From: Streptomyces vilmorinianum
GTDB lineage: Bacteria; Actinomycetota; Actinomycetes; Streptomycetales; Streptomycetaceae
Reading direction: 5' to 3'
Length of the DNA: 64,000 nt
Assembly (NCBI RefSeq): GCF_005517195.1
Contig: NZ_CP040244.1
Coordinates: 2,684,001-2,748,000, forward strand
The position numbers and the translations under genes were made by a program. A model generated the notes under the pieces. It made no database searches, had not been told where the DNA came from, and was given only the letters and a program-made list of their open reading frames with translations. Positions 54,601 to 63,437 of this stretch are shown piece after piece (the first letter of the stretch is position 1; every line of letters starts with the position of its first letter).

Positions 54601-56769
54601 GTGAGCAGCGAGAACGAGTCGCCCGAGGGTGCGGCCACCGAGGGTGCGGCCGGTGAGTCGCATGAGCAGCTCGCGCTCATTCGGGAGACCGTGCGGAAGG
54701 CGAAGGTGCCGCGGGCCAAGCCGCGGACGTGGCGGGGGGCCGCGGTGGCCAAGGAGCTGCCCGTGGCGCGGGTGGTGGTCAACAAGGGGGTGCTGCATCT
54801 CGACCAGTTCTTCGACTACGCGGTGCCGGAGGAGCTGGACGCCGTGGCGCAGCCCGGGGTGCGGGTGCGGGTGCGGTTCGGGGCCGGGGCGCATCAGGTC
54901 AGGGACGGGCGGCGCGAGGGCGGGCGGCTGATCGACGGGTTCCTCGTCGAGCGGCGGGCCGAGTCGGACTACGCGGGGCCCCTGGCCGCGCTGGCCGACG
55001 TGGTCTCACCCGAGCCGGTGCTCGGCGCCGAGCTGCTCGGGCTCGCGCGGGCCGTCGCCGACCGGTACGCGGGGAGTCTGGCGGACGTGCTCCAGCTGGC
55101 GGTCCCGCCCCGGAGCGCCCGGGCGGAGGGCAGGACGTCGCCGGAGCCGCTGCCGCCGCCACAGGCGCCGGAGGCGGGCACCTGGGGGCGGTACGAACGG
55201 GGGGCCGCGTTCGTGGAGTCCCTCGCACGCGGTGGGGCACCGCGTGCGGTGTGGAACGCGCTGCCGGGGCCGTACTGGGCCGAGGAGCTGGCCCGGGCCG
55301 TGGGCGCGACGCTCGCCTCCGGGCGCGGCGCGCTCGTCGTCGTACCCGACGGGCGGGCCGCGGCGCGCGTGGACGCGGCGCTGACGGCTCTCCTGGGACC
55401 GGGGCGGCACGCGCTGCTCACCGCCGAGGCCGGGCCCGAGAAGCGGTACGCCCAGTGGCTCGCGGTACGCCGGGGCTCCGTGCGGGCGGTCGTGGGCACG
55501 CGGGCCGCGATGTTCGCACCCGTCCGCGACCTCGGCCTCGTCGCCATCTGGGACGACGGGGACGGCAGCCACAGCGAGCCGCACGCCCCGCAGCCCCACG
55601 CGCGCGACGTGCTGCTGCTGCGCGCCGCCCACGACAAGTGCGCCTTTCTGCTCGGCTCCACGAGCTGCACGGTCGAGGCCGCGCAGCTCGTCGAGTCCGG
55701 CTGGGCCGCGCCGCTGGTCGCGGGCCGCGACCAGGTGCGGGCCGCCGCCCCGCTCGTACGGACGGTCGGGGACACGGACCTGGCCCGTGACGAGGCCGCC
55801 CGCGCCGCACGCCTGCCCTCGCTGGCCTGGCAGGCCGTACGGGAGGGCCTGAAGAGCGGGCCGGTGCTCGTCCAGGTGCCGCGGCGGGGGTACGTGCCGA
55901 GGCTGGCCTGCGAGCGCTGCCGCACGCCCGCCCGGTGCCGGCACTGCGCCGGGCCCCTGGAAGCGCCCGAGCAGCAGGAGCTGCGGTGCGGCTGGTGCGG
56001 GCGGGGTGCGCCGGACTGGCACTGCGTGGCGTGCGGTGCGACGCGGCTGCGGGCCCAGGTCGTGGGCGCGCGCCGGACGGCGGAGGAGCTGGGCAGGGCG
56101 TTCCCGGCGGTGCCGGTACGGACGTCGGGGCGGGACCACGTCCTGGACACCGTTCCCGGGCGGCCCGCGCTCGTGGTGTCCACCCCGGGCGCCGAGCCCG
56201 TCGCCGAGGGCGGCTACGCGGCCGCGCTGCTCCTCGACGGCTGGGCCATGCTCGGCCGGCCCGACCTGCGCGCCGGCGAGGAGGCCCTGCGGCGCTGGAT
56301 CGACGCGGCCTCGCTGGTACGGGGGCAGGGCGAGGGCGGCACGGGCGGCGTTGTGGTCGTGGTTGCCGAGCCCACACAGCGACCGGTGCAGGCGCTCGTG
56401 CGCTGGGACCCCGTGGGTCACGCCCAGCGCGAGCTCGCGGAGCGGGCGGAGCTCGGCTTCCCGCCGGTGTCGCGCATGGCGGCGGTCTCGGGCCCGCCGG
56501 AGGCGGTGGAGGCGTTCCTCGCGACGGCCGAACTGCCCGGCGACGCCGAGGTGTTGGGGCCCGTGCCGCTGCCCGTCGTACGGGGCGGTGGGCCGCGCAG
56601 GCCGGGCGACGCGCCGCCGGGGGAGCAGTGGGAACGGGCGCTCGTCCGGGTCCCGCCGGGCAACGGGGCGGCGCTGGCCGCCGCCTTGAAGAAGGCGCAG
56701 GCGGCACGGCTGGCGCGGGGCGGCGGGGAGCCGGTGCGGGTACGGGTGGACCCCCCGGACATCGGCTGA
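54601..56769 (+). CDS. priA: PriA-like primosomal protein N' lacking Walker motifs
   Basis: PriA restarts collapsed replication forks. The 722 residues keep the N-terminal DNA-binding domain (ARVVVNKGVLHLDQFFDYAV), the zinc cysteines (CERCRTPARCRHC and CGWCGRGAPDWHCVAC) and the C-terminal domain. The ATPase motifs are not intact: Walker A GxTGSGKT is replaced by ALPGPYWAEE, and the DEEH box by WDDGDGSH. As I recall, actinobacterial PriA lacks helicase function; here the sequence agrees. GTG 54601 follows TAGGAATTT. Long Ala/Arg/Gly-rich stretches reflect high GC. Confidence 0.92.
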   Translation: MSSENESPEGAATEGAAGESHEQLALIRETVRKAKVPRAKPRTWRGAAVAKELPVARVVVNKGVLHLDQFFDYAVPEELDAVAQPGVRVRVRFGAGAHQVRDGRREGGRLIDGFLVERRAESDYAGPLAALADVVSPEPVLGAELLGLARAVADRYAGSLADVLQLAVPPRSARAEGRTSPEPLPPPQAPEAGTWGRYERGAAFVESLARGGAPRAVWNALPGPYWAEELARAVGATLASGRGALVVVPDGRAAARVDAALTALLGPGRHALLTAEAGPEKRYAQWLAVRRGSVRAVVGTRAAMFAPVRDLGLVAIWDDGDGSHSEPHAPQPHARDVLLLRAAHDKCAFLLGSTSCTVEAAQLVESGWAAPLVAGRDQVRAAAPLVRTVGDTDLARDEAARAARLPSLAWQAVREGLKSGPVLVQVPRRGYVPRLACERCRTPARCRHCAGPLEAPEQQELRCGWCGRGAPDWHCVACGATRLRAQVVGARRTAEELGRAFPAVPVRTSGRDHVLDTVPGRPALVVSTPGAEPVAEGGYAAALLLDGWAMLGRPDLRAGEEALRRWIDAASLVRGQGEGGTGGVVVVVAEPTQRPVQALVRWDPVGHAQRELAERAELGFPPVSRMAAVSGPPEAVEAFLATAELPGDAEVLGPVPLPVVRGGGPRRPGDAPPGEQWERALVRVPPGNGAALAAALKKAQAARLARGGGEPVRVRVDPPDIG

Positions 56770-56947
56770 CGTCCCCCAGGACCCGGGCGTGCCCCCCCGT
56801 GGTGGCCACTCGTTCCGCCGGGCCGGTGCCCGCCCCCGCCCGTGTGGGCAACCGTCCCGCAGGGCGGGACCGGTGGGCACACGGGACGGCGCCCTTGCCG
56901 GGCCCAGGCTCCCCGTGCCTGCGGTGCCCACGGGTGCGGCGCCGTCG

Positions 56948-57042
56948 TGGGTTGTGCCCACCCGTTCCTCCCCCCAGGGGAACGCCTGCCCACAACCCGG
57001 GAGGGGGAGGGCGCCGGCCTGTGGGACGCCTGCCCACAACCC
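56948..57042. repeat. Intergenic inverted and direct repeats downstream of priA
   Basis: GGGTTGTGCCCACCCGTTCC (56948 onward) is opposed by GGAACGCCTGCCCACAACCC ending near 57000, an interrupted palindrome around CCCCCAGGGG. A second copy of CGCCTGCCCACAACCC lies at 57027-57042. Similar TGCCCACAACC palindromes occur between Streptomyces genes, from memory. The remainder of 56770-57062 is GC-rich with further partial copies (TGTGGGCA and TGGGCACA); I see no gene. Confidence 0.6.
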
Positions 57043-57062
57043 TGGGCGGGGTAGGCGGCGCG

Positions 57063-57668
<606 letters not shown>

Positions 57669-57805
57669 CTACCCGTGGTTGGGTCACGCTGCGGGGGCGT
57701 ACACGCATATGCGCGGGGCGCTCATGCTGACGTACGCCCCCTCGCGCCCCGGCCCCTAGACTGGTGCGCTGCCCGCCACCGCCCCGACATGCGAGGTTTT
57801 TCCGA

Positions 57806-58738
57806 GTGAAGCTGGTCTTCGCAGGCACCCCCGAGGTCGCCGTACCCGCCCTGGACGCCCTGCTCGCCTCCGGCCGGCACGAGGTGGCCGCCGTCGTCAC
57901 CCGTCCCGACGCCCCCGCGGGCCGTGGCCGGCGCCTGGTCGCGAGCCCGGTCGCCGAGCGGGCGGAGGAGGCCGGGATCGAGGTGCTCAAGCCGGCGACG
58001 CCGCGCGACGAGGGCTTCCTCGCGCGACTGCGCGAGATCGCCCCGGACTGCTGCCCGGTCGTCGCCTACGGCGCCCTGCTGCCCCGGGTCGCCCTCGACA
58101 TCCCCGCGCACGGATGGGTCAACCTGCACTTCTCGCTGCTGCCCGCCTGGCGCGGCGCGGCGCCCGTGCAGCACGCCGTGATGGCGGGCGACGAGGTGAC
58201 GGGCGCGTCCACGTTCCAGATCGAGGAGGGGCTCGACTCCGGACCGGTCTACGGCGTGATCACCGAGGACGTCCGCCCCACCGACACCAGCGGGGACCTG
58301 CTCACCCGGCTCGCCTTCGCCGGCGCCGGCCTGCTCGCCGCAACCATGGACGGCATCGAGGACGGCACCCTGAAGGCCGTCCCACAGCCGTCCGAGGGCA
58401 TCACCCTCGCGCCCAAGATCCAGGTCGAGGACGCGCACGTGGACTGGAAGGCCCCGGCGCTGCGTGTGGACCGCGTCGTACGCGGCTGCACGCCCGCCCC
58501 CGGCGCCTGGACGGTCTTCCGCGGCGAGCGCCTCAAGCTGATCCAGGCCGCGCTCGTCCAGGACCGCACCGACCTGGCACCCGGCGAGCTCGCGGCCGGC
58601 AAGAACAACGTGTACGTCGGCACCGGCTCGCACGCTGTCGAACTGCTCTGGGTCCAGCCGCAGGGCAAGAAGCCGATGAAGGCCGCCGACTGGGCCCGGG
58701 GCGTGCGGATCGCCCCGGGTGAGCGAGTCGGCGCGTAG
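57806..58738 (+). CDS. fmt: Methionyl-tRNA formyltransferase
   Basis: Formylates initiator Met-tRNA with 10-formyltetrahydrofolate. The 310 residues have [19 protein letters not shown], the signature [16 protein letters not shown] with catalytic Asn/His/Asp region, and a C-terminal OB-like domain. GTG 57806 follows GCGAGG. The usual partner def (deformylase) is not in the window. Confidence 0.96.
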   Translation: MKLVFAGTPEVAVPALDALLASGRHEVAAVVTRPDAPAGRGRRLVASPVAERAEEAGIEVLKPATPRDEGFLARLREIAPDCCPVVAYGALLPRVALDIPAHGWVNLHFSLLPAWRGAAPVQHAVMAGDEVTGASTFQIEEGLDSGPVYGVITEDVRPTDTSGDLLTRLAFAGAGLLAATMDGIEDGTLKAVPQPSEGITLAPKIQVEDAHVDWKAPALRVDRVVRGCTPAPGAWTVFRGERLKLIQAALVQDRTDLAPGELAAGKNNVYVGTGSHAVELLWVQPQGKKPMKAADWARGVRIAPGERVGA

Positions 58739-58772
58739 CACCGTCGTCCCAGGGTGCCCAGGGTGCCCAGGG

Positions 58773-59015
58773 GTGGTGGTGGCTGCCGGCCGTGGCCGCG
58801 TCAAGCTGCGGCCCGGCCATGCCACAGCCTCCCAGCGCACCCGGATCGAGGAGATCGCCCACGCGCTCGGCTACCACGGCGTCCGGCTCGTCCACGAACG
58901 CGACGACGGCCCGCGGGCACGCCGCCGGCTGCGCGCGGGCGGGCCGCTCCTGCCGGCGGTGGAGCCGCCCGAGCCGCCCCCGCCACCCCCACCAGCGGCC
59001 CAGGGACCGCGCTGA
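58773..59015 (+). CDS. Small basic hypothetical protein between fmt and rsmB
   Basis: An 80-residue frame starting VVVAAGRGRVKLRPGHATAS, then EEIAHALGYHGVRLVHERDD, ending in a run of prolines and AAQGPR. Third codon positions are almost all G or C and the central part looks like a real amphipathic helix. No family is recognised and the start is uncertain (GTG at 58773, 58776 or 58779; GTG 58719 overlaps fmt). Ribosome-binding site is weak. It could be a chance frame. Confidence 0.5.
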   Translation: MVVAAGRGRVKLRPGHATASQRTRIEEIAHALGYHGVRLVHERDDGPRARRRLRAGGPLLPAVEPPEPPPPPPPAAQGPR

Positions 59016-59071
59016 CGAAGGGATTAGGCTGAGAGGGTTCGACACTCTCACTTTCGTCAGCGGAGCACCTT

Positions 59072-60493
59072 TTGAGCGAGCAGGCACGTCGCCGTCCCCC
59101 CAAGCCGTACCGGCGCCCCAAGAAGGACCCCGTCCGGATCCTTGCCTTCGAGGCGCTCAGGGCGGTCGACGAGCGGGACGCGTACGCGAACCTCGTGCTG
59201 CCGCCGCTGCTCAAGAAGGCCCGGGAGAAGGGCGACTTCGACGGGCGGGACGCGGCGCTCGCGACCGAGCTGGTGTACGGGACGCTGCGGCGCCAGGGGA
59301 CGTACGACGCGATCGTCTCGGCCTGCATCGACCGGCCGCTGCGCGAGGTCGATCCGCCGGTGCTCGACGTGCTGTCGCTCGGGGCGCATCAGCTGCTCGG
59401 GACGCGTATCCCGACGCACGCGGCCGTCTCGGCCAGTGTGGAGCTGGCGCGGGTGGTGCTCGGGGACGGGCGGGCCAAGTTCGTGAACGCCGTGCTGCGG
59501 AAGATCTCGCAGCACGACCTCGACACCTGGGTCAAGCAGGTCGCTCCGCCGTACGAGAAGGACGCCGAGGACCATCTCGCGATCGTCCACTCCCACCCCC
59601 GCTGGGTGGTCTCCGCGCTCTGGGACGCGCTCGGCGGCGGCCGGGCCGGGATCGAGGACCTGCTGGAGGCCGACAACGAGCGGCCCGAGGTCACCCTGGT
59701 CGCCCGGCCGGGGCGCGCCACCACCGAGGAGCTCACCGGTGACGACACGCTGCCCGGGCGCTGGTCGCCGTACGCGGTACGGCTGGCAGAGGGCGGCGAG
59801 CCGGGCGCCATCGAGGCGGTGAAGGAGGGCCGGGCCGGAGTCCAGGACGAGGGCAGCCAGCTGGTCGCCATCGCGCTGGCCAACGCCCCCCTGGAGGGCC
59901 GCGACGAGCGCTGGCTCGACGGCTGCGCCGGCCCCGGCGGCAAGGCCGCGCTGCTCGGCGCCCTGGCCGCGGAGCGCGGCGCCGCGCTGCTCGCCTCCGA
60001 GAAGCAGCCGCACCGCGCCCGTCTGGTCGAGCGGGCCCTGGCCGGCAACCCGGGCCCGTACCAGGTCATCGCCGCCGACGGCACGCGCCCGCCGTGGCGG
60101 CCCGGCTCCTTCGACCGGGTCCTCATGGACGTCCCCTGCTCGGGTCTCGGCGCGCTGCGCCGCCGCCCCGAGGCCCGCTGGCGCCGCCGCCCGGAGGACC
60201 TGGACGGTTTCGCTCCGCTGCAGCGCGGTCTGCTGCGCGAGGCGCTGCAGGCGGTCCGCGTCGGCGGAGTCGTCGGGTACGCGACCTGCTCGCCGCACCT
60301 GGCCGAGACCCGCGTGGTCGTCGAGGACGTCCTCAAGGGCCGTGGCGGCCCGGCCGTCGAGGCGGAGTGGATCGACGTCCGCCCGCTGATGCCCGGTGTG
60401 CCCGCGCTCGGCGAGGGCCCGGATGTCCAGTTGTGGCCGCACCTGCACGGCACGGACGCGATGTACCTGGCGCTGCTGCGCCGCACGGCCTGA
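59072..60493 (+). CDS. rsmB: 16S rRNA (cytosine-5) methyltransferase RsmB
   Basis: Methylates a cytosine of 16S rRNA (position 967 in E. coli). The 473 residues have an N-terminal NusB-like RNA-binding domain (ARKKDP-like basic start then [20 protein letters not shown]) and a Rossmann methyltransferase: SAM motif [14 protein letters not shown], the conserved MDVPCSGLG and the catalytic Cys in [12 protein letters not shown]. Start TTG 59072 follows GCGGAGCACC. The order fmt-rsmB-rpe is conserved. Confidence 0.95.
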   Translation: MSEQARRRPPKPYRRPKKDPVRILAFEALRAVDERDAYANLVLPPLLKKAREKGDFDGRDAALATELVYGTLRRQGTYDAIVSACIDRPLREVDPPVLDVLSLGAHQLLGTRIPTHAAVSASVELARVVLGDGRAKFVNAVLRKISQHDLDTWVKQVAPPYEKDAEDHLAIVHSHPRWVVSALWDALGGGRAGIEDLLEADNERPEVTLVARPGRATTEELTGDDTLPGRWSPYAVRLAEGGEPGAIEAVKEGRAGVQDEGSQLVAIALANAPLEGRDERWLDGCAGPGGKAALLGALAAERGAALLASEKQPHRARLVERALAGNPGPYQVIAADGTRPPWRPGSFDRVLMDVPCSGLGALRRRPEARWRRRPEDLDGFAPLQRGLLREALQAVRVGGVVGYATCSPHLAETRVVVEDVLKGRGGPAVEAEWIDVRPLMPGVPALGEGPDVQLWPHLHGTDAMYLALLRRTA

Positions 60494-60504
60494 GGAACGG
60501 TGTG

Positions 60505-60536
60505 CCGGAAAGGCCGGGAATGCCCGGCCTTTCCGG
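60505..60536 (+). terminator. Terminator after rsmB
   Basis: CCGGAAAGGCCGGG (60505-60518) pairs perfectly with CCCGGCCTTTCCGG (60523-60536), loop AATG, 12 bases after the stop. Short direct repeats of GATCCCGGTCC follow at 60573-60600. Confidence 0.75.
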
Positions 60537-60644
60537 GCCCTCACGGCCCCGGAGGCCCACCGAAAGCCCACCGATCCCGGTCCGATCCCGGTCCGAAACC
60601 GGTCCGCGGCAAAGAAGTGGCCAAGAGCATGGCAGGCTTGGCAC

Positions 60645-61328
60645 ATGGCGCAGATCAACCCCAGCATCCTGTCCGCAGATTTCGCCCGCCTCGCCGAGGA
60701 GGCGAAGGCCGTCGACGGTGCCGACTGGCTGCATGTCGATGTCATGGACAACCACTTCGTGCCCAACCTGACCCTCGGCGTGCCGATCGTCGAGTCGCTC
60801 AGCCGGGCCACGGACACGCCGCTGGACTGCCACCTGATGATCGAGGACCCCGACCGCTGGGCCCCGCAGTACGTGGAGGCCGGCGCCGGGTCCGTCACGT
60901 TCCACGTCGAGGCGGCGGCCGCGCCCGTGCGGCTGGCGCGCGAGATCCGGGCGAAGGGCGCACGGGCGTCGATGGCGCTGAAGCCCGCGACGCCGATCGA
61001 GCCGTACGAGGACCTGCTCCCCGAGCTCGACATGCTCCTGATCATGACCGTCGAGCCCGGCTTCGGCGGGCAGGCCTTCCTCGACATCATGCTCCCCAAG
61101 ATCCGCCGCACCCGTGAGCTGATCTCCAAGCACGGCCTCGAGCTGTGGCTGCAGGTCGACGGCGGGGTGGCCGAATCCACCATCGAGCGGTGCGCCGAGG
61201 CCGGCGCCGACGTCTTCGTCGCCGGATCGGCGGTCTACGGCGCCGGGGACCCGGCCGAAGCCGTCCGCTCGCTCCGGGCGAAGGCCGAGTCCGCGACCGC
61301 TTCGGCGGCGTGGGCGTGTGGCCACTGA
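60645..61328 (+). CDS. rpe: Ribulose-phosphate 3-epimerase
   Basis: Interconverts ribulose 5-phosphate and xylulose 5-phosphate in the pentose phosphate pathway. The 227 residues form a TIM barrel with NPSILSADF, the metal site [29 protein letters not shown] and the late VDGGV. ATG 60645 follows a site AAGAGC only loosely. The C-terminal tail [15 protein letters not shown] is a little longer than usual. Confidence 0.96.
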   Translation: MAQINPSILSADFARLAEEAKAVDGADWLHVDVMDNHFVPNLTLGVPIVESLSRATDTPLDCHLMIEDPDRWAPQYVEAGAGSVTFHVEAAAAPVRLAREIRAKGARASMALKPATPIEPYEDLLPELDMLLIMTVEPGFGGQAFLDIMLPKIRRTRELISKHGLELWLQVDGGVAESTIERCAEAGADVFVAGSAVYGAGDPAEAVRSLRAKAESATASAAWACGH

Positions 61329-61432
61329 GCCTCACGCAGATGAACGCGGTCCGTCGGAGGACCGACAGGACTGATCAGGGCCCGCCGTATCTGACAGGAT
61401 GAACTCCGGGTCCAGAGTGTGAACGGCAGCAA

Positions 61433-62497
61433 GTGAACCAGCGGTACGTGAACAGCAGTGAGGAGATCGCGGTGGCGGGAATCTCGGCGGGACGGTCAGC
61501 CCTGCGGATGGGACCCGCGGAGCTGGTGCAGGCGGCGGCCATGGCGCGTCGCTTCTACCTCGAGGGCAAGTCCAAGATCCAGATCGCCGAGGAGTTCGGC
61601 GTGAGCCGCTTCAAGGTGGCCCGGGTCCTGGAGACCGCCCTCGAACGCGACCTCGTACGGATCGAGATCCGCGTACCCGCCGAGCTGGACGCCGAGCGCT
61701 CGGACGCGCTCCGCGCCCGCTACGGGCTCCGCCACGCCGTCGTCGTCGAGTCCCCGGCAGAGGGCGAGGACGAGTCGCCCGACCCGGAGAACCTCGGCGA
61801 GGTGGCGGCCGACCTGCTCGGCGAGCTGGTCAACGAGGGCGACGTCCTGGGCCTGGCCTGGGGCCGCTCGACGATCCACATGGCCGCGGCCCTCGACCGG
61901 CTGCCCCCGTGCACCGTCGTGCAGCTCACGGGCGTGTACGACGCCGGGACCGCCGAGCGCGGCTCGGTCGAGGCGGTACGGCGTGCCGCCCAGGTCTCCG
62001 GCGGCGAGGCGCACCCCATCTACGCGCCGATGCTCCTGCCCGACCCCGCCACGGCGGCCGCGCTGCGCAACCAGACCGGCATCGCGCGGGCCTTCGAGTA
62101 CTTCGACAAGGTCACCGTCGCCTGTGTGTCCATCGGCTCCTGGGAGCCGGGCATCTCGACCGTCCACGACATGCTCTCGGACGAGGAGCGCGCGCACTAC
62201 GCCTCCCTCGGCGTCGCCGCCGAGATGTCCGCGCACCTCTTCGACGCCGACGGCCGCCGCGTGGGGCGTGACCTGGGCGAGCGCTGCATCACCGTCGAGG
62301 CCGACCGGCTGCGCCGCATCCCCGAGGTCGTGGCGATCGCGGGCGGGCAGCGCAAGGCGGCGGCCATCGGGGCGGTCCTCCGCTCGGGCCTCGTCACCAG
62401 CCTCGTGACCGACCGCGCCGCGGCGGACTACCTGCTGACAGAGTCGGCCCCCGGCGCCCGTCCGGCGCTGGAGCGCAAGGACCCGGACGACGTCTGA
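61433..62497 (+). CDS. SorC/DeoR-type sugar-binding transcriptional regulator
   Basis: The 354 residues have an N-terminal helix-turn-helix (about 35-75, with ARRFYLEGKSKIQIAEEFGV and SRFKVARVLETAL) and a C-terminal sugar-phosphate-binding domain (VLGLAWGRSTIHMAAAL, FDKVTVACVSIGSWEPG, VVAIAGGQRKAAAIGAVL), the SorC layout. The effector is unknown; sugar phosphates are usual. GTG 61433 is supported by closeness to other Streptomyces homologues; GTG is 7 bases after GGCAGC. A weak promoter, CTGATC-N18-CAGGAT, lies at 61371-61400. Confidence 0.93.
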   Translation: MNQRYVNSSEEIAVAGISAGRSALRMGPAELVQAAAMARRFYLEGKSKIQIAEEFGVSRFKVARVLETALERDLVRIEIRVPAELDAERSDALRARYGLRHAVVVESPAEGEDESPDPENLGEVAADLLGELVNEGDVLGLAWGRSTIHMAAALDRLPPCTVVQLTGVYDAGTAERGSVEAVRRAAQVSGGEAHPIYAPMLLPDPATAAALRNQTGIARAFEYFDKVTVACVSIGSWEPGISTVHDMLSDEERAHYASLGVAAEMSAHLFDADGRRVGRDLGERCITVEADRLRRIPEVVAIAGGQRKAAAIGAVLRSGLVTSLVTDRAAADYLLTESAPGARPALERKDPDDV

Positions 62498-62520
62498 CCC
62501 CGAAGGGTCGCCCGCCCGCG

Positions 62521-62587
62521 CCACACGCCCGCGCCACACGCCCGCGCCGCGCGGCCCGTGCCACACGCCCGCGCCGCGCGGCCCGCG
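62521..62587 (+). repeat. 27-bp tandem repeat upstream of the RNase gene
   Basis: Two adjacent 27-bp units, 62534-62560 and 62561-62587, differ at one base (CCCGTG for CCCGCG) and are preceded by a 13-base partial copy CCACACGCCCGCG at 62521-62533. Extremely GC-rich. Likely replication-slippage product; copy number may vary among strains. Confidence 0.7.
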
Positions 62588-62621
62588 AGCGGGGCGGGCG
62601 GCCGCGGCGTACCTTCGGGGC

Positions 62622-63026
62622 ATGCTGCTCCGGCCCCTGCGCGGCCTCCTCGCGCTGCTGCTCCTGTGCCTCGGGGCGCTCGTCGGCTGCTCGTCCGCGG
62701 CGAGCGACCGCGCCCCCGCCCCCACCGGCTCCTCGGGACTCGAGACCGTCAGGGTCGCCGACCTCCCGGCCGAGGCCCGGACGACCCTCGGCCTCATCGA
62801 GCGCGGCGGGCCCTTCCCGTACGAGAAGGACGGCGCGACCTTCTCCAACTTCGAGCGGATCCTGCCGCAGCACAAGCGCGGCTACTACCGCGAGTACACC
62901 GTCCGCACCCCCGGCGAACGCGACCGCGGCGCCCGGCGGATCGTCACCGGGCAGGGTGGCGAGACCTACTACACGAACGACCACTACGAGACCTTCCGGG
63001 AGGTCCTGCCCGATGAAGCTCGATGA
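62622..63026 (+). CDS. Barnase/RNase Sa-family ribonuclease, predicted lipoprotein
   Basis: A guanyl-preferring RNase of the N1/T1/barnase superfamily. The 134 residues begin with a lipoprotein signal: LLALLLLCLGALVGC, lipobox cysteine Cys23. The mature domain follows RNase Sa closely: RVADLPAEARTTLGLIERGG, GPFPYEKDG, YYREYTV with Glu91, GARRIVTG with Arg105/106 and NDHYETF with His121, the expected catalytic residues. The two cysteines forming the RNase Sa disulfide are missing. It overlaps the barstar start by 14 bases. A defence or nutrient role outside the cell is inference. Confidence 0.93.
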   Translation: MLLRPLRGLLALLLLCLGALVGCSSAASDRAPAPTGSSGLETVRVADLPAEARTTLGLIERGGPFPYEKDGATFSNFERILPQHKRGYYREYTVRTPGERDRGARRIVTGQGGETYYTNDHYETFREVLPDEAR

Positions 63027-63333
63027 CGCGCTCGTCCTCGATCTGCGCGGGGTCGTGGACAAGGCCGCCTTCATGGACCGCTGCGCCACCGTCCTCGGGC
63101 TCCCCGGCTGGTTCGGGCGGAACTGGGACGCCCTCGCCGACTCCCTGACCGATCTCCCCGAACCGCTCGCCCTCGTCGTCACCGGCTGGCAGGCCTACGC
63201 CCAGGCCCGGCCGCGCGACTGGGAGATCGCCCAGGAGGTGTTCGCCACGGCCGCCGACACCAGCCCCACCGGCCTCACGGTCCTCCTCGCCCTTGGAGGA
63301 TCGGACGAAGAGGGTCCCGCAAGCCTCGGATGA
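63013..63333 (+). CDS. Barstar-family RNase inhibitor
   Basis: Small cytoplasmic inhibitor that blocks barnase-type RNases. The 106 residues show the family core: GLPGWFGRNWDALADSLTD, whose Asp residues at the end of the second helix correspond to barstar Asp35/Asp39, then PLALVVTGWQAYA. ATG 63013 lies inside the RNase gene in another frame, so immunity is translated with the toxin. The low lysine content is normal for actinobacterial members. Confidence 0.94.
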   Translation: MKLDDALVLDLRGVVDKAAFMDRCATVLGLPGWFGRNWDALADSLTDLPEPLALVVTGWQAYAQARPRDWEIAQEVFATAADTSPTGLTVLLALGGSDEEGPASLG

Positions 63334-63437
63334 ATCGCCCGGGTCGGGTATGTACACGGCCGTGGGACAATGAACTACGTGCTTTTTCCCCTGGCTGAAA
63401 TGCCTAGGGGCCACTCCGATCGACTGGGATTCAGCAC

